Source: Marinobacter sp. ELB17
GTDB taxonomy: Bacteria; Pseudomonadota; Gammaproteobacteria; Pseudomonadales; Oleiphilaceae
Reading direction: 5' to 3'
DNA length: 64,000 nt
NCBI RefSeq assembly: GCF_000169375.1
Contig: NZ_AAXY01000009.1
Span: 1 to 64,000, forward strand
Both the position numbers and the translations under genes were made by a program. A model generated the notes under the pieces. The model worked only from the letters and a program-made list of their open reading frames with translations, ran no database searches and had not been told where the DNA came from. How positions within the stretch are numbered: position 1 is the first letter of the stretch; every line of letters begins with the position of its first letter. Positions 35,825 through 44,733 of the stretch are shown piece by piece.

Positions 35825-37468
35825 CTAGCCTAACTGATCGCGAATCTGCTTCTTGTTGATCTTGCCCACGCTGGTTTTTGGAATGTCGTCCACAAAGTCC
35901 ATTTGCCGGGGGATTGCCCACTTGTTGATTTCGCCTTTATCCACATAGCGCTGTAAGTGCGCTTGAATGTCTTCTTGTGTGGCATTCTGGCCGGGCTTGA
36001 GCGTGATCAGTGCGTGTGGGCGCTCGCCCCATTTCTCATCGGCAACGCCCACAACCGCAGCGGCTGCGACCGCCGGATGCTGGCTAATCAGGTTTTCCAG
36101 ATCCAGTGACGACAACCATTCACCCCCGGTTTTGATCACATCCTTGATGCGGTCTTTAATCATCAGGGTCTGATTTGGCTCCATACTGGCCACGTCGCCA
36201 GTGTGCAGCCAGCCGTGTTGCCAAAGTTCTTCGCCTTTTTCCGGTTCTTTCAGATAGCTTTGGGTTAACCAGGGCGTACGCGCAACAACTTCGCCTTTGG
36301 CCTGACCGTCGTGGGCGACCGGTTTGCCATTGGTGTCCACAATTTCAACTTGCACCAACGGAATGGCGACACCGGTTTTCACCCGCACTTCGGCCTGCTG
36401 CGCCAGCGGCAGTTCCAGATCTTCCGGTGTCAGGTGGGTGATGGTCAGAATCGGGCAGGTTTCCGACATGCCGTAGCCGGTGTACATGCGAATGCCCCGC
36501 TCGGCTCCGGCTTCACACAGCCCTTTGGTGAGGGCACTGCCGCCTATCAGTACCTGCCAGTTGCTCAGATCTGCGTCTTTGATGGACTCAGTGGCAAGCA
36601 GCATCTGCATAATGGTGGGCACGCAGTGGGAGAAGGTCACATTGTGGGTTTTGATCAGGTCCATCAGCAGTTCGGGTTCATAGCGCCCGGGGTATACCTG
36701 TTTAATGCCCATTAAGGTGGCAGCGTAGGGAACACCCCATGCGTGCACGTGGAACATGGGCGTCATCGGCATGTAGACAGAACTGGAGCGCAGCAGCGGC
36801 GCCTCATCGAACATTGAAAGGGAGCCTACCATGGCCATAGTGTGCATCACCAACTGGCGATGGCTGAACATTACACCTTTCGGCTTGCCGGTCGTGCCAG
36901 TGGTGTAAAAGCAGGTGGCTACGCTGTTTTCGTCAAAATCCGGGAAGTCGAAGTGGCTGTCTTCCTGGGCCAGAAGCTGCTCGTATTCACCCAACACCGG
37001 CATGCTGGCGGCTGCAGGCTGGTTGTTATCGGTCAGCTGTATGTAGTGCTTTACCGTCTCGATCTGGTCTTTAACAGCATCGAGTATGGGCAGGAAATCG
37101 TCGTGTATCAGCACCACATCGTCTTCGGCGTGATTCATGGTGTATACGATCTGATCCGGTGACAGCCGCACGTTAACGGTGTGCAGAACGGCGCCAATCA
37201 TCGGTATTGCAAAAAAGCATTCAAGATAGCGGGGCGTATCCCAGTCCATCACTGCAACGGTGTCGCCGGCTTTAACTCCGGCTTTGGTCAGGGCGTTGGC
37301 CAGGCGGCCGATACGGGCTTGCAACTCGGTGTAGGTGTAGCGACTTTTGTTCGCGTAAATAATTTCCTGGGAGCCGGCGAATCGCGGCCCGGAAGCCAGT
37401 AATTGTTTGATCAGTAATGGGTACTGATAGGCGTTTTCTGCTGGAGTTAGCAAGCGGGTCGAAGCCAT
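35825..37468 (-). CDS. AMP-forming fatty-acyl-CoA ligase (AlkK-like)
   Basis: 547 residues. ANL superfamily adenylating enzyme: P-loop YTTGTTGKPKGVMFSHR, A5 motif GYGMSETCP, A7 GWLHTGDVA, A8 IKDVIKTGGEWLSS, and catalytic Lys near the C-terminus (PKTSVGKINKKQI). The length and the wording DVIKTGGEW and HTVNVRLSP place it with medium/long-chain fatty acid ligases such as AlkK. It activates fatty acids to acyl-CoA for beta-oxidation. Convergent with dadA and followed upstream by ppnP on the same strand. Confidence 0.92.
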   Translation of the reverse strand: MASTRLLTPAENAYQYPLLIKQLLASGPRFAGSQEIIYANKSRYTYTELQARIGRLANALTKAGVKAGDTVAVMDWDTPRYLECFFAIPMIGAVLHTVNVRLSPDQIVYTMNHAEDDVVLIHDDFLPILDAVKDQIETVKHYIQLTDNNQPAAASMPVLGEYEQLLAQEDSHFDFPDFDENSVATCFYTTGTTGKPKGVMFSHRQLVMHTMAMVGSLSMFDEAPLLRSSSVYMPMTPMFHVHAWGVPYAATLMGIKQVYPGRYEPELLMDLIKTHNVTFSHCVPTIMQMLLATESIKDADLSNWQVLIGGSALTKGLCEAGAERGIRMYTGYGMSETCPILTITHLTPEDLELPLAQQAEVRVKTGVAIPLVQVEIVDTNGKPVAHDGQAKGEVVARTPWLTQSYLKEPEKGEELWQHGWLHTGDVASMEPNQTLMIKDRIKDVIKTGGEWLSSLDLENLISQHPAVAAAAVVGVADEKWGERPHALITLKPGQNATQEDIQAHLQRYVDKGEINKWAIPRQMDFVDDIPKTSVGKINKKQIRDQLG

Positions 37469-37506
37469 GACAATATCCTTTTTGTTGTTGGGAGAGGTGG
37501 GCTACC

Positions 37507-37788
37507 TCAGCCGTAGGTGCACAAATAGGCGGTATCGTATTCGACGGTAACCCGAAAGGTGGAATCGGGCGCAACCCCGAAGCATTCACCGGCACCGTAG
37601 GTCATCCATGTTTCCACACCTGGCAAGCACACCGACATCACACCGCTGACAATGGTCATGGTTTCTTTTTGCTGGGTGCTGAACTGGTATTCGCCAGGGC
37701 TTATTACGCCAATGGTGGCGGGTAAAGCGTCTGACTGAAAGGCGATCGACTTTGCTTTGCCATCAAAATATTCATTTACCTTAAGCAT
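37507..37788 (-). CDS. ppnP: pyrimidine/purine nucleoside phosphorylase
   Basis: 93 residues from ATG 37788 (MLKVNEYFDGKAKSIAF), with GGAG upstream. A cupin-type small phosphorylase (formerly DUF1255/YaiE): SIGV-like TIGVISPGEYQFSTQQKETMTIV and AGECFGVAPDSTFRVTV are its signature. It splits nucleosides with phosphate, broad in base choice. It lies 38 bp upstream of the ligase gene on the same strand, though the two need not be related. Confidence 0.93.
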   Translation of the reverse strand: MLKVNEYFDGKAKSIAFQSDALPATIGVISPGEYQFSTQQKETMTIVSGVMSVCLPGVETWMTYGAGECFGVAPDSTFRVTVEYDTAYLCTYG

Positions 37789-37914
37789 AAACAGAACTCC
37801 GTGTCGGACTGTTTCAGAAATCATTCTGCGTAGTCAATATGCGCCTAATCTAGCGCACTATCTAACCTAGCGCACCACTACCGTTTTTGCAGGCACTCAC
37901 ATTCGAGGGTCGTT

Positions 37915-38247
37915 TTATTGCTGCCAGGAGTCGCCGCGGGTATTGCCAACTTTAGGTACTTCCATGTGCATAGCGGCTTTTGCCATCATGTTGGCGCTTG
38001 GCGGTGCGGTCAGCAGCAAAAAGACCATAATCAGAATCTCCACGAAGCCTGTGCCCACCGGCTGGTTGGCGAACCAAATCATCGACGCTAACGCCATAGC
38101 TCCCACACCCACGGTGGTGGCCTTGGTGGGTCCGTGCAGGCGGGTGAAAAAATCAGGCAAGACCGCAAGCCCGATGGCGCCCATCAATGTAAATACTGCA
38201 CCGAGCAACAACAGGGCTGCGATAATGTATTCGATAAACAAGTTCAT
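37915..38247 (-). CDS. mrpG: Mrp Na+/H+ antiporter subunit G
   Basis: 110 residues, three hydrophobic helices. FTLMGAIGLAVLPDFFTRLHGPTKATTVGV is the conserved MrpG/MnhG segment. Part of the multi-subunit cation/proton antiporter needed for Na+ export and alkaline pH tolerance. Last gene of the operon; it starts 51 bp after mrpF, the only gap in an otherwise overlapping series. Confidence 0.92.
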   Translation of the reverse strand: MNLFIEYIIAALLLLGAVFTLMGAIGLAVLPDFFTRLHGPTKATTVGVGAMALASMIWFANQPVGTGFVEILIMVFLLLTAPPSANMMAKAAMHMEVPKVGNTRGDSWQQ

Positions 38248-38298
38248 TATTGTGTCGTCTCCTTTGCAACGCGCCTGGCGCCTCGCTCTGCACCCTTG

Positions 38299-38568
38299 TT
38301 ATTCAATAACGCTACCGCGTTTCAGGTATTTGGCCATAGCCACTGTGCTGACAAAACCCATGACGGCAATCAGCAACGCGGCCTCCAGGTACATACGGGT
38401 GTTCAACGTAATACCCAGAAGAATGATGAGTGCGATGGCGTTAATGGCCAGAGTGTCTATGGCCAGAACCCGGTCTGGGGCATGTGGGCCAACAATCAGA
38501 CGATACACATTAAGCAAAGCCGCAATCACCACCAGGGCGATGGATATTTTCAAGACAATCGCAATCAT
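38299..38568 (-). CDS. mrpF: Mrp Na+/H+ antiporter subunit F
   Basis: 89 residues, three hydrophobic helices. RLIVGPHAPDRVLAIDTLAINAIALI is diagnostic of MrpF/MnhF. It overlaps the end of mrpE by ATGA. MrpF sits in the membrane arm beside MrpE and MrpG, and is required for assembly. Confidence 0.92.
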   Translation of the reverse strand: MIAIVLKISIALVVIAALLNVYRLIVGPHAPDRVLAIDTLAINAIALIILLGITLNTRMYLEAALLIAVMGFVSTVAMAKYLKRGSVIE

Positions 38569-39053
38569 TGGAACATCTCCATCAAAGGCTTTTCATAACG
38601 ATTGTGAATGGCCTCAATCACTTCTTCTGCGGTTCGGGTGTCTAGCGCGTGAATCAGCAGAATCTTGTGATCATCGCTGATATCGGCGGTCACCGTGCCC
38701 GGTGTCAGGGAAATGGTACTGGCCAAAATAGCGATAGCCTGTGGGCAGTCAAGCTGCAGCGGGTAGCTGATAAACATCGGTTCCGGCCGGCGCGGGCTGA
38801 TAATCAGCCAGGCCACTTCAAAGCTGGCAATCACGATGTCCCATAACACCAGCAGCAAATAACCCGGTAAACGCCAAGCCTTGAACACCGCCGGACGATC
38901 AGGCCAGAAGCTTTGGGTGAGCTGCGGAATACCCCAGGCCAGTATTAAACCCACAATCACGCTTCCGCCGCCAACGCCATCGGCAAGCAACTGCCAGATG
39001 CTGAACAGCAGAAGGCTTAGCCAGGGTTGCGGGAAACTCAGGCGGTCCAGCAT
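38565..39053 (-). CDS. mrpE: Mrp Na+/H+ antiporter subunit E
   Basis: 162 residues. Two or three N-terminal helices, then a cytoplasmic domain. VALW-type LLVLWDIVIASFEVAWLII, and STISLTPGTVTADISDDHKILLIHALD, are the MrpE/MnhE signature. The start codon overlaps the mrpD stop by one base (TAATG). It is needed for antiporter assembly. Confidence 0.92.
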   Translation of the reverse strand: MLDRLSFPQPWLSLLLFSIWQLLADGVGGGSVIVGLILAWGIPQLTQSFWPDRPAVFKAWRLPGYLLLVLWDIVIASFEVAWLIISPRRPEPMFISYPLQLDCPQAIAILASTISLTPGTVTADISDDHKILLIHALDTRTAEEVIEAIHNRYEKPLMEMFQ

Positions 39054-40570
39054 TACGAACCCTCCTCAACCATTGGTGCCTGCAACGTTTGGATATAACC
39101 ACGGGTGTCCAGCAATTGCACAGCAGTGGCGCTGGTATAGGCACTGATAGGCCCGGCCAGTGCCACCATTAATACACTCATACCAATCAGCGCGCCGGTA
39201 GAAATGGCCAACAACGGCGTTACCGGGGTGCTGTTTTTAATTTCGCCTTCAATATTGCGCCAAAAGACCACGCTGCCGGCGCGGCTATAGGCAATCAGAG
39301 TGAAAAAGCTCCCCGTGAGAATCGTACCCCAAAGCCACGCCATTTCCACGCCGCTGGTGGTGGATTGCAGAATCATCACTTTGCCAAAGAAACCGCTTAG
39401 GGGCGGTAAACCCGCAGCGGACACCGCGCCAAAGAAAAACAGCGAGCTAAGCAGGGTTCGATGACGAATTTGCGGCGCCATAACGATTTTGTCAGAAGCG
39501 GACCCGCGCTGGCTGCGCACCAGCTCAATCAGCAAAAACAAACCGCCCACTGTCCAGGTAGTGCTAAGTAAGTAAAACAGGGCCGCAGCCAGGCCTTTTT
39601 GCGAACCCAGCGCGATGGGTGCCAGTAGAGTGCCAACCGAAATGACCAGTTGCCAGGTCACCAGGGTGCGCAAGGTTTGTGCACCCATAGCGCCAATAAC
39701 GCCCATAATAAGGGTGGCGAGCGCTAGCGGGAAAAGCCAGTTCATGCCCAGATTAGCCATCTCGCCGGCGTTGGCGCCAAAAACCAGCGGGTAAACCCGG
39801 ATAATCCCGTAGATACCGACTTTGGTCATAATGGCAAAAAATGCAGCGACCGGCGCGGTAGCGCTGGCGTAGGTCCGTGGTAGCCAGAATGTCAGTGGCA
39901 ACACCGCTGCTTTAAGGGCAAATACCACCAACAACAGCATGCCACCGGCTTCGACCAGAAAACGTTGGTCGCCGCTGACCTGCGGCACTTTCACGGCCAG
40001 GTCGGCCATATTCAAGGTGCCGGTAACGCTGTAAATCATGCCCACGCTGATCAGAAACAGCGACGAACCCACCAGGTTTAATACGACATAATGCAGCCCT
40101 GGCGTTGAGCGCGTGCTTCCACTGCCGTGCATCAGCAGTCCGTAAGAGGCAATCAGCAGAATCTCAAACGCAACGAACAGGTTGAACAGGTCGCCGGTCA
40201 GAAAGGCAATATTCAGGCCCATCAGCTGGAACAGGAACAGGCTGTGGAACTGGCGCGTACCTTCGTCGGCACCTCCGATCGAGAACAGATGGCACAGCAG
40301 TGCCAGCGACGCCGTTAGAACCAACATCATGGCGGCCAGACGGTCCAGCACCATCACAATGCCGAAGGGTGGCTGCCAGTTGCCCATGGCGTAGACACGG
40401 TAGGTGTCGTCGCCGGCCAAATTTAGCAGAACAATGGCGGCGGCCAGGGTCAGAACCGAGGTAACAATGGCCAACACCCGGCGCAACGGCATGGGCGCGT
40501 AGCCCACAAATATTTGCAGAATAGCGCCCAGTAGCGGGATCAGAATCGGAGCAAGCAGCCAGTGGGTCAT
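39053..40570 (-). CDS. mrpD: Mrp Na+/H+ antiporter subunit D
   Basis: 505 residues, about 14 helices, homologous to the proton-pumping NuoM/NuoN subunits of complex I. The NuoM-like segment KAAVLPLTFWLPRTYASATAPVAAFFAIMTKVGIYG contains the conserved Lys residues of the proton path. Together with MrpA it forms the antiport core. It overlaps mrpC (ATGA) and mrpE (TAATG). Confidence 0.94.
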   Translation of the reverse strand: MTHWLLAPILIPLLGAILQIFVGYAPMPLRRVLAIVTSVLTLAAAIVLLNLAGDDTYRVYAMGNWQPPFGIVMVLDRLAAMMLVLTASLALLCHLFSIGGADEGTRQFHSLFLFQLMGLNIAFLTGDLFNLFVAFEILLIASYGLLMHGSGSTRSTPGLHYVVLNLVGSSLFLISVGMIYSVTGTLNMADLAVKVPQVSGDQRFLVEAGGMLLLVVFALKAAVLPLTFWLPRTYASATAPVAAFFAIMTKVGIYGIIRVYPLVFGANAGEMANLGMNWLFPLALATLIMGVIGAMGAQTLRTLVTWQLVISVGTLLAPIALGSQKGLAAALFYLLSTTWTVGGLFLLIELVRSQRGSASDKIVMAPQIRHRTLLSSLFFFGAVSAAGLPPLSGFFGKVMILQSTTSGVEMAWLWGTILTGSFFTLIAYSRAGSVVFWRNIEGEIKNSTPVTPLLAISTGALIGMSVLMVALAGPISAYTSATAVQLLDTRGYIQTLQAPMVEEGS

Positions 40571-40935
40571 AGTGGCCGACGCTCCCGCGCATGCTTGGAA
40601 GCGGGCGTACGCTTTTTCGGGTCGCCGTCTACGTGATCATTGCCGTGGTCGGCCAGGTTGCGAAGTGACAACACCACCACGAATGCGGTCATGGCGAAGC
40701 CGATAACAATCGCGGTTAACACCAGCGCCTGGGGCAATGGGTCTGCGTACTGGGCAGCGGTGCCCAGAACCGGCTGGCTGCCGGTGGCCAGGCGCCCGCT
40801 GGCGAACAGGAACAAATTCACCCCGTACGACAGCATGGTCAGGCCCAGCACCACCGGAAACGTGCGGGCGCGCAGCAACAGATACACCCCGCCGGCTGTG
40901 AGCGCACCAATGGCCAGTGCGAATACAAGTTCCAT
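40567..40935 (-). CDS. mrpC: Mrp Na+/H+ antiporter subunit C
   Basis: 122 residues, three helices, homologous to NuoK. LTMLSYGVNLFLFASG and DPLPQALVLTAIVIGFAMTAFVVVL are the conserved MrpC/NuoK segments. It overlaps mrpA by one base (TAATG) and mrpD by ATGA. The C-terminal tail is hydrophilic (KKRTPASKHARERRPL). Confidence 0.94.
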   Translation of the reverse strand: MELVFALAIGALTAGGVYLLLRARTFPVVLGLTMLSYGVNLFLFASGRLATGSQPVLGTAAQYADPLPQALVLTAIVIGFAMTAFVVVLSLRNLADHGNDHVDGDPKKRTPASKHARERRPL

Positions 40936-43781
40936 TATTCGGTCTCTCTTTGAGTCAGGGTAGTCGTGTCAGCGCCGTAGCTCGACTCGCTGTTTACAGG
41001 ACGGATAGCGGAATGGGGGTTGATGCGGCCTACACTGACCAGCATCATCAGTGTGGCACCCACCACCGCCAGGTACACACCCAGGTCAAACACCAGCGCC
41101 GATGCCAGTTCGAACTTACCCACCACCGGCCAAGTGATATAGCCGAATGTGGAGGTCAGGAACGGATAACCAAACGCCAGGCTGCCGGCGCCAGTAATAA
41201 CGGCAAACAGCAGACCTAGCGCAATCACATTGTGATAGCGCATGGCGATGCGGTCTTCGGTCCAGGAAAAGCCACTGGCGATGTACTGAAGAATCAGCGC
41301 AACGGCGGTTATCAGCCCGGCAATAAAGCCCCCCCCTGGCAGGTTATGACCGCGCAGGAATATAAACGCGGATACCATCAGCGCCATTGGTAGCATCGGA
41401 CGGGCAATCTGTTTGAGCATGGTGGGGTGGCTTTCGCGGGCCCATGCGTGGCCCAGGCCGTCGCCCGGAGGCGGCGTAAGTGTCGTGTTTTTGAGCATTG
41501 CAAAAATGCCCAACGCCGCAATCGCCAGCACTGAAATTTCACCCAAGGTGTCGAAGCCGCGGAAATCCACCAAGATCACATTGACCACGTTGGTACCACC
41601 ACCACCTGTTTTGCTGTTTGCCAGAAAGAACTCGGAAATCGAACTGAACGGCTGGGTCAGAATGGCCAGGGTAATTATGGTCATGCCGCTGCCGGCTAAC
41701 AGGGCTATCCCCATGTCACGAACGCGGCGACCACGGCTGCTCTCAACGGGTGTCCATGAGGGCATGTAGTAAAGTGCCAGCATTAACAGCACAACGGTGA
41801 CGACTTCCACCGACAATTGGGTCATCGTCAGATCTGGCGCCGAGAAACGCACAAAGGTGAGCGCGGTTAACAACCCGACGACGCTGATCAGTACCAGCGC
41901 AAAGAAGCGTTCGCGGTGCATAGCTGCAGTGGCCAGAGCGCTGGCAATCAAAACGGCACCCAAGGTTGCCGTCGGCCAGTCCACCGGGGTTAGCCCGTTG
42001 CTGCCAATAAAGAAGCCCATTTTGCTGATGGGTAAAAACGCCACGGCCAGAGCGCTGACAATCAGCAGCATAACGTAGCGCTGCAGCGAGCCGTTCTCGG
42101 TGGCGGTCGTGAACCGGTTGGCTCTCAGGCCAAGGCTGAACACCACTTTTTCGAAGATCGCTTTTTCGTCGATCTCGCGGAAGCGATCGTGAAAGGCAAA
42201 GAAGCGCTTGCGCTGGCTGTACATCAGCAAGCCGCCAAAGAACGCTAAAAAACTCATAAATAGCGGCAGATTGAAGCCGTGCATTACCGCCAGCCGATAG
42301 TCCGGTGCCGGCACGCCCAAGGTTGCAGAGGATGCGGCGTAAAGCAGCGGGCCCACTGATATGGTCGGGAACATACCCACCATCAGGCAAGCGAACACCA
42401 ATATTTCCACAGGGATTTTCATATAACGCGGCGGTTCATGGGGCGGGTAAATGGGCAAATTTATCGGCTTGCCGTTGAAGAACACGTCGTGAATAAACCG
42501 GGCGGAGTAAGCAACCGCGAAAATACCGGCCAGGGTCGCCACAATCGGCGGTAGCCAGGCCCAGTAACCGGGAAGGTTAAGTGCCAGAGACTCTGCGAAA
42601 AACATTTCCTTACTAAGAAAGCCGTTCAGTAGCGGTACACCGGCCATAGAGGCCGCTGCCACCATGGCCAGGGTGGCGGTGTGGGGCATGAATCGCCAAA
42701 GCCCGTTAATGCGGCGCATATCGCGGGTGCCGGTTTCATGGTCAATAATGCCCGCCGCCATAAACAGCGAGGCCTTAAACGTGGCGTGGTTGATTACGTG
42801 AAACAGGGCAGCAACTGTGGCGAGTTCCGTACCCATGCCAAGCAACAGAACAATCAACCCAAGATGGCTAACAGTGGAGTTCGCCAGCAAGCCTTTGAGG
42901 TCGTGTTTGAACATGGCGATGTAAGCGCCTAAAAGCAGCGTTGCCATGCCGGTAAAACTGACCATGTAAAACCATTGTTCAGTGCCTGCCAGCGCCGGAT
43001 ATAGCCGCGCCAGCAGGAATATGCCGGCCTTAACCATCGTGGCCGAGTGCAGGTAGGCCGATACCGGCGTAGGCGCCTGCATGGCGTGGGGCAACCAGAA
43101 ATGGAATGGGAACTGGGCTGATTTTGTAAATGCGCCTAGTAGCACCAAAGTGAGCGCAACCGGATAAAGCGCGTGTGCTTTGATGATGGGCCCTGCGGCC
43201 AGCACATCGTCCAGCTCGTAGCTGCCGACAATCTGACCGATTATGAGAACACCTGCTAACAGGGCCAGGCCGCCGCCGCCGGTAACCGTCAGCGCCATGC
43301 GGGCGCCGCGCCGCGCGCCTTTTTTGTGGGTCCAGAAACTGATCAGTAAAAACGACACCAAGCTGGTGATTTCCCAGAAAATCATCATCAGCAACAAATT
43401 GCTGGAAAGCACAATGCCAAGCATTGAGCCCTTGAAACACAGCAGCAGGCCGTAAAACTTGCCAATGTTTTCTTCAGGTTTCAAGTAGTAGCGGGCGTAA
43501 AGAATGATCAGGATACCAATCACTAGAATCAGCAGCGCGAACAGCAGTGACAGGCCATCCAGGCGGAAACTCAGCGACAGCCCGATCGCAGGTAACCATT
43601 CGTAGGTGTGCAGGACAACACCGCCGTCTGCCAGTGTTTGCCAGTGGGGGAACAACGCGGCGAGCGCAATCAGCGCGGGAACGGTTGACGCAATAGCGAT
43701 GGCTGTGCGCCCGCCCTGCGCGAACAGTGGTGCGGCCATGGCGCCTAAAAAGGGCAGTAAAACAACCAGCGGGAGCGACAT
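40935..43781 (-). CDS. mrpA: Mrp Na+/H+ antiporter subunit A fused to B
   Basis: 948 residues. The N-terminal part is NuoL-like (about 16 helices; KSAQFPFHFWLPHAMQAPTPVSAYLHSATMVKAGIF carries the key Lys residues). The last 150 residues are an MrpB/MnhB domain (FIFLRGHNLPGGGFIAGL). This fusion and the absence of a separate mrpB define the group-2 type of operon, mrpA(B)CDEFG. First gene of the operon; the product exchanges Na+ (or K+) for H+ at the inner membrane and supports salt and alkali tolerance. Confidence 0.95.
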   Translation of the reverse strand: MSLPLVVLLPFLGAMAAPLFAQGGRTAIAIASTVPALIALAALFPHWQTLADGGVVLHTYEWLPAIGLSLSFRLDGLSLLFALLILVIGILIILYARYYLKPEENIGKFYGLLLCFKGSMLGIVLSSNLLLMMIFWEITSLVSFLLISFWTHKKGARRGARMALTVTGGGGLALLAGVLIIGQIVGSYELDDVLAAGPIIKAHALYPVALTLVLLGAFTKSAQFPFHFWLPHAMQAPTPVSAYLHSATMVKAGIFLLARLYPALAGTEQWFYMVSFTGMATLLLGAYIAMFKHDLKGLLANSTVSHLGLIVLLLGMGTELATVAALFHVINHATFKASLFMAAGIIDHETGTRDMRRINGLWRFMPHTATLAMVAAASMAGVPLLNGFLSKEMFFAESLALNLPGYWAWLPPIVATLAGIFAVAYSARFIHDVFFNGKPINLPIYPPHEPPRYMKIPVEILVFACLMVGMFPTISVGPLLYAASSATLGVPAPDYRLAVMHGFNLPLFMSFLAFFGGLLMYSQRKRFFAFHDRFREIDEKAIFEKVVFSLGLRANRFTTATENGSLQRYVMLLIVSALAVAFLPISKMGFFIGSNGLTPVDWPTATLGAVLIASALATAAMHRERFFALVLISVVGLLTALTFVRFSAPDLTMTQLSVEVVTVVLLMLALYYMPSWTPVESSRGRRVRDMGIALLAGSGMTIITLAILTQPFSSISEFFLANSKTGGGGTNVVNVILVDFRGFDTLGEISVLAIAALGIFAMLKNTTLTPPPGDGLGHAWARESHPTMLKQIARPMLPMALMVSAFIFLRGHNLPGGGFIAGLITAVALILQYIASGFSWTEDRIAMRYHNVIALGLLFAVITGAGSLAFGYPFLTSTFGYITWPVVGKFELASALVFDLGVYLAVVGATLMMLVSVGRINPHSAIRPVNSESSYGADTTTLTQRETE

Positions 43782-44168
43782 CGCAATCTCAATTGTAGGT
43801 GTAGGGCAGAAAAAGATGTTACCAGCGATCCATTACCAACGAACCATGACAAGCGATCTATCACTCGCCAAGTATGAGCTGCTTAACGCCGTGGAGGGTA
43901 TGGAAAATAAGGAAGCTTGCCGCGATAACGGGCGATGTCAGCCAGGCGAATTAGATCTGATGTAAACCAGCAGCTGTGCGACTCCTCCGTCATGGTTACT
44001 CCGTATAGAAAATATCAAAAGGATGATACGTGCCGCAGTCTGAAGGTCAAGTAACTTGTGGCCTGGCGTCGTGCTAAAGAGTGGCTATCCAGCGGTTATC
44101 TGTGGCATAAAGAACGCAGCAATTTTAAAACGGCCGTATGAAAATGGCCCAAAGCCGGAGACCGCGTA
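43782..44168. other. intergenic region, mrp operon / acyl-CoA dehydrogenase
   Basis: 387 bp between divergent genes. It must hold both promoters. A 39-codon frame (43846-43965) has no ribosome site or recognisable product. I see no RNA gene, repeat or terminator in it. The dehydrogenase start has CGGAG eight bases upstream. Confidence 0.5.
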
Positions 44169-44615
44169 ATGACCGATACCCTGATTGACCGTCGCGACCT
44201 GTCGTTCCAACTCTACGAAGTACTGGGTGTTGACGTGTTGGCCGAGCGCGAGCGTTTTGCTGACCACAGCCGTGACACCTTCGATGCCGTCATCGAGACC
44301 GCTGACAAAATGGCGCGGGATACATTCGCGAATCACAATCGGGCCGCCGATCAGGACGAGCCGCGGTTTGTGAATGGCAATGTGGCCTTGCTGCCACAGG
44401 TAAAGCAGGCCTTCGACGCCTACGCCCGCGCCGGGTTCATTGCCGGTCGTTACGATTACGAACTTGGCGGCATGCAGCTGCCGGAAACGGTCATGGCAGC
44501 CTGCAACGGTTTTTTTACCGCGGCGAATCCCAGCACCGCGGGCTACCCGTTCCTGACCACGGCGGCGGCGAATCTGATTCGCGTGTTTGGCAGCGAGTCG
44601 CAGAAGAGTCTGTTT
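44169..44615 (+). pseudogene. acyl-CoA dehydrogenase, 5' fragment (codons 1-149)
   Basis: The first 149 codons of an acyl-CoA dehydrogenase of the roughly 600-residue class (FadE/DmdC-like), ending at Phe149 (TTT 44613-44615). The text ARAGFIAGRYDYELGGMQLPE and NPSTAGYPFLTTAAANLIRVFG matches the N-terminal helical domain. After Phe149 the frame runs into the RIT element and stops at 44807, giving a 212-residue hybrid with 63 element-coded residues. The rest of the enzyme resumes at 48088. It cannot be active as it stands: the FAD and catalytic residues are on the distal fragment. Confidence 0.92.
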
Positions 44616-44647
44616 TTTCGATTATGCGAAGCTTTGCATAACCGAAA
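44616..44647. repeat. 32-bp palindrome at the left end of the RIT element
   Basis: Arms of 12 bases (tttcgattatgc, 44616-44627, and gcataaccgaaa, 44636-44647) flank an 8-base centre, gaagcttt. Of 16 base pairs, 14 match; mismatches fall at arm position 6 and at the outer centre base. It fills exactly the space between dehydrogenase codon 149 and the left inverted repeat. The shape (two inverted arms, 8-bp spacer) is that of a tyrosine recombinase core site. The right end lacks an equivalent. Confidence 0.85.
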
Positions 44648-44682
44648 TTATCTGCACCCGATAATTATGCAAGGTTCGTCGG
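44648..44682 (+). repeat. left terminal inverted repeat of the RIT element
   Basis: 35 bases starting TTATCTGCACCC, then ATAATTATGCAAGGTT, ending CGTCGG. It matches the reverse complement of 48053-48087 at 30 of 35 positions; the core ATAATTATGCAAGGTT is identical in both. Confidence 0.9.
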
Positions 44683-44722
44683 AACACAAGCGGTATTTTC
44701 AGGGGCGGAGCGCGAGCGGAGG

Positions 44723-44731
44723 TTTGCATAA
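44723..44731 (+). repeat. subterminal TTTGCATAA motif, left
   Basis: TTTGCATAA lies three bases past the ritC stop codon (ritC is on the minus strand). It is inverted relative to TTATGCAA inside the left terminal repeat. A matching TTATGCAAAGCT is at 47986-47997. Each end therefore carries a pair of opposed copies. Confidence 0.6.
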
Positions 44732-44733
44732 TT

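Noticed and set aside
43846..43965. 39-codon frame between mrpA and the acyl-CoA dehydrogenase
   Set aside because: No ribosome site before the ATG and no recognisable sequence features.
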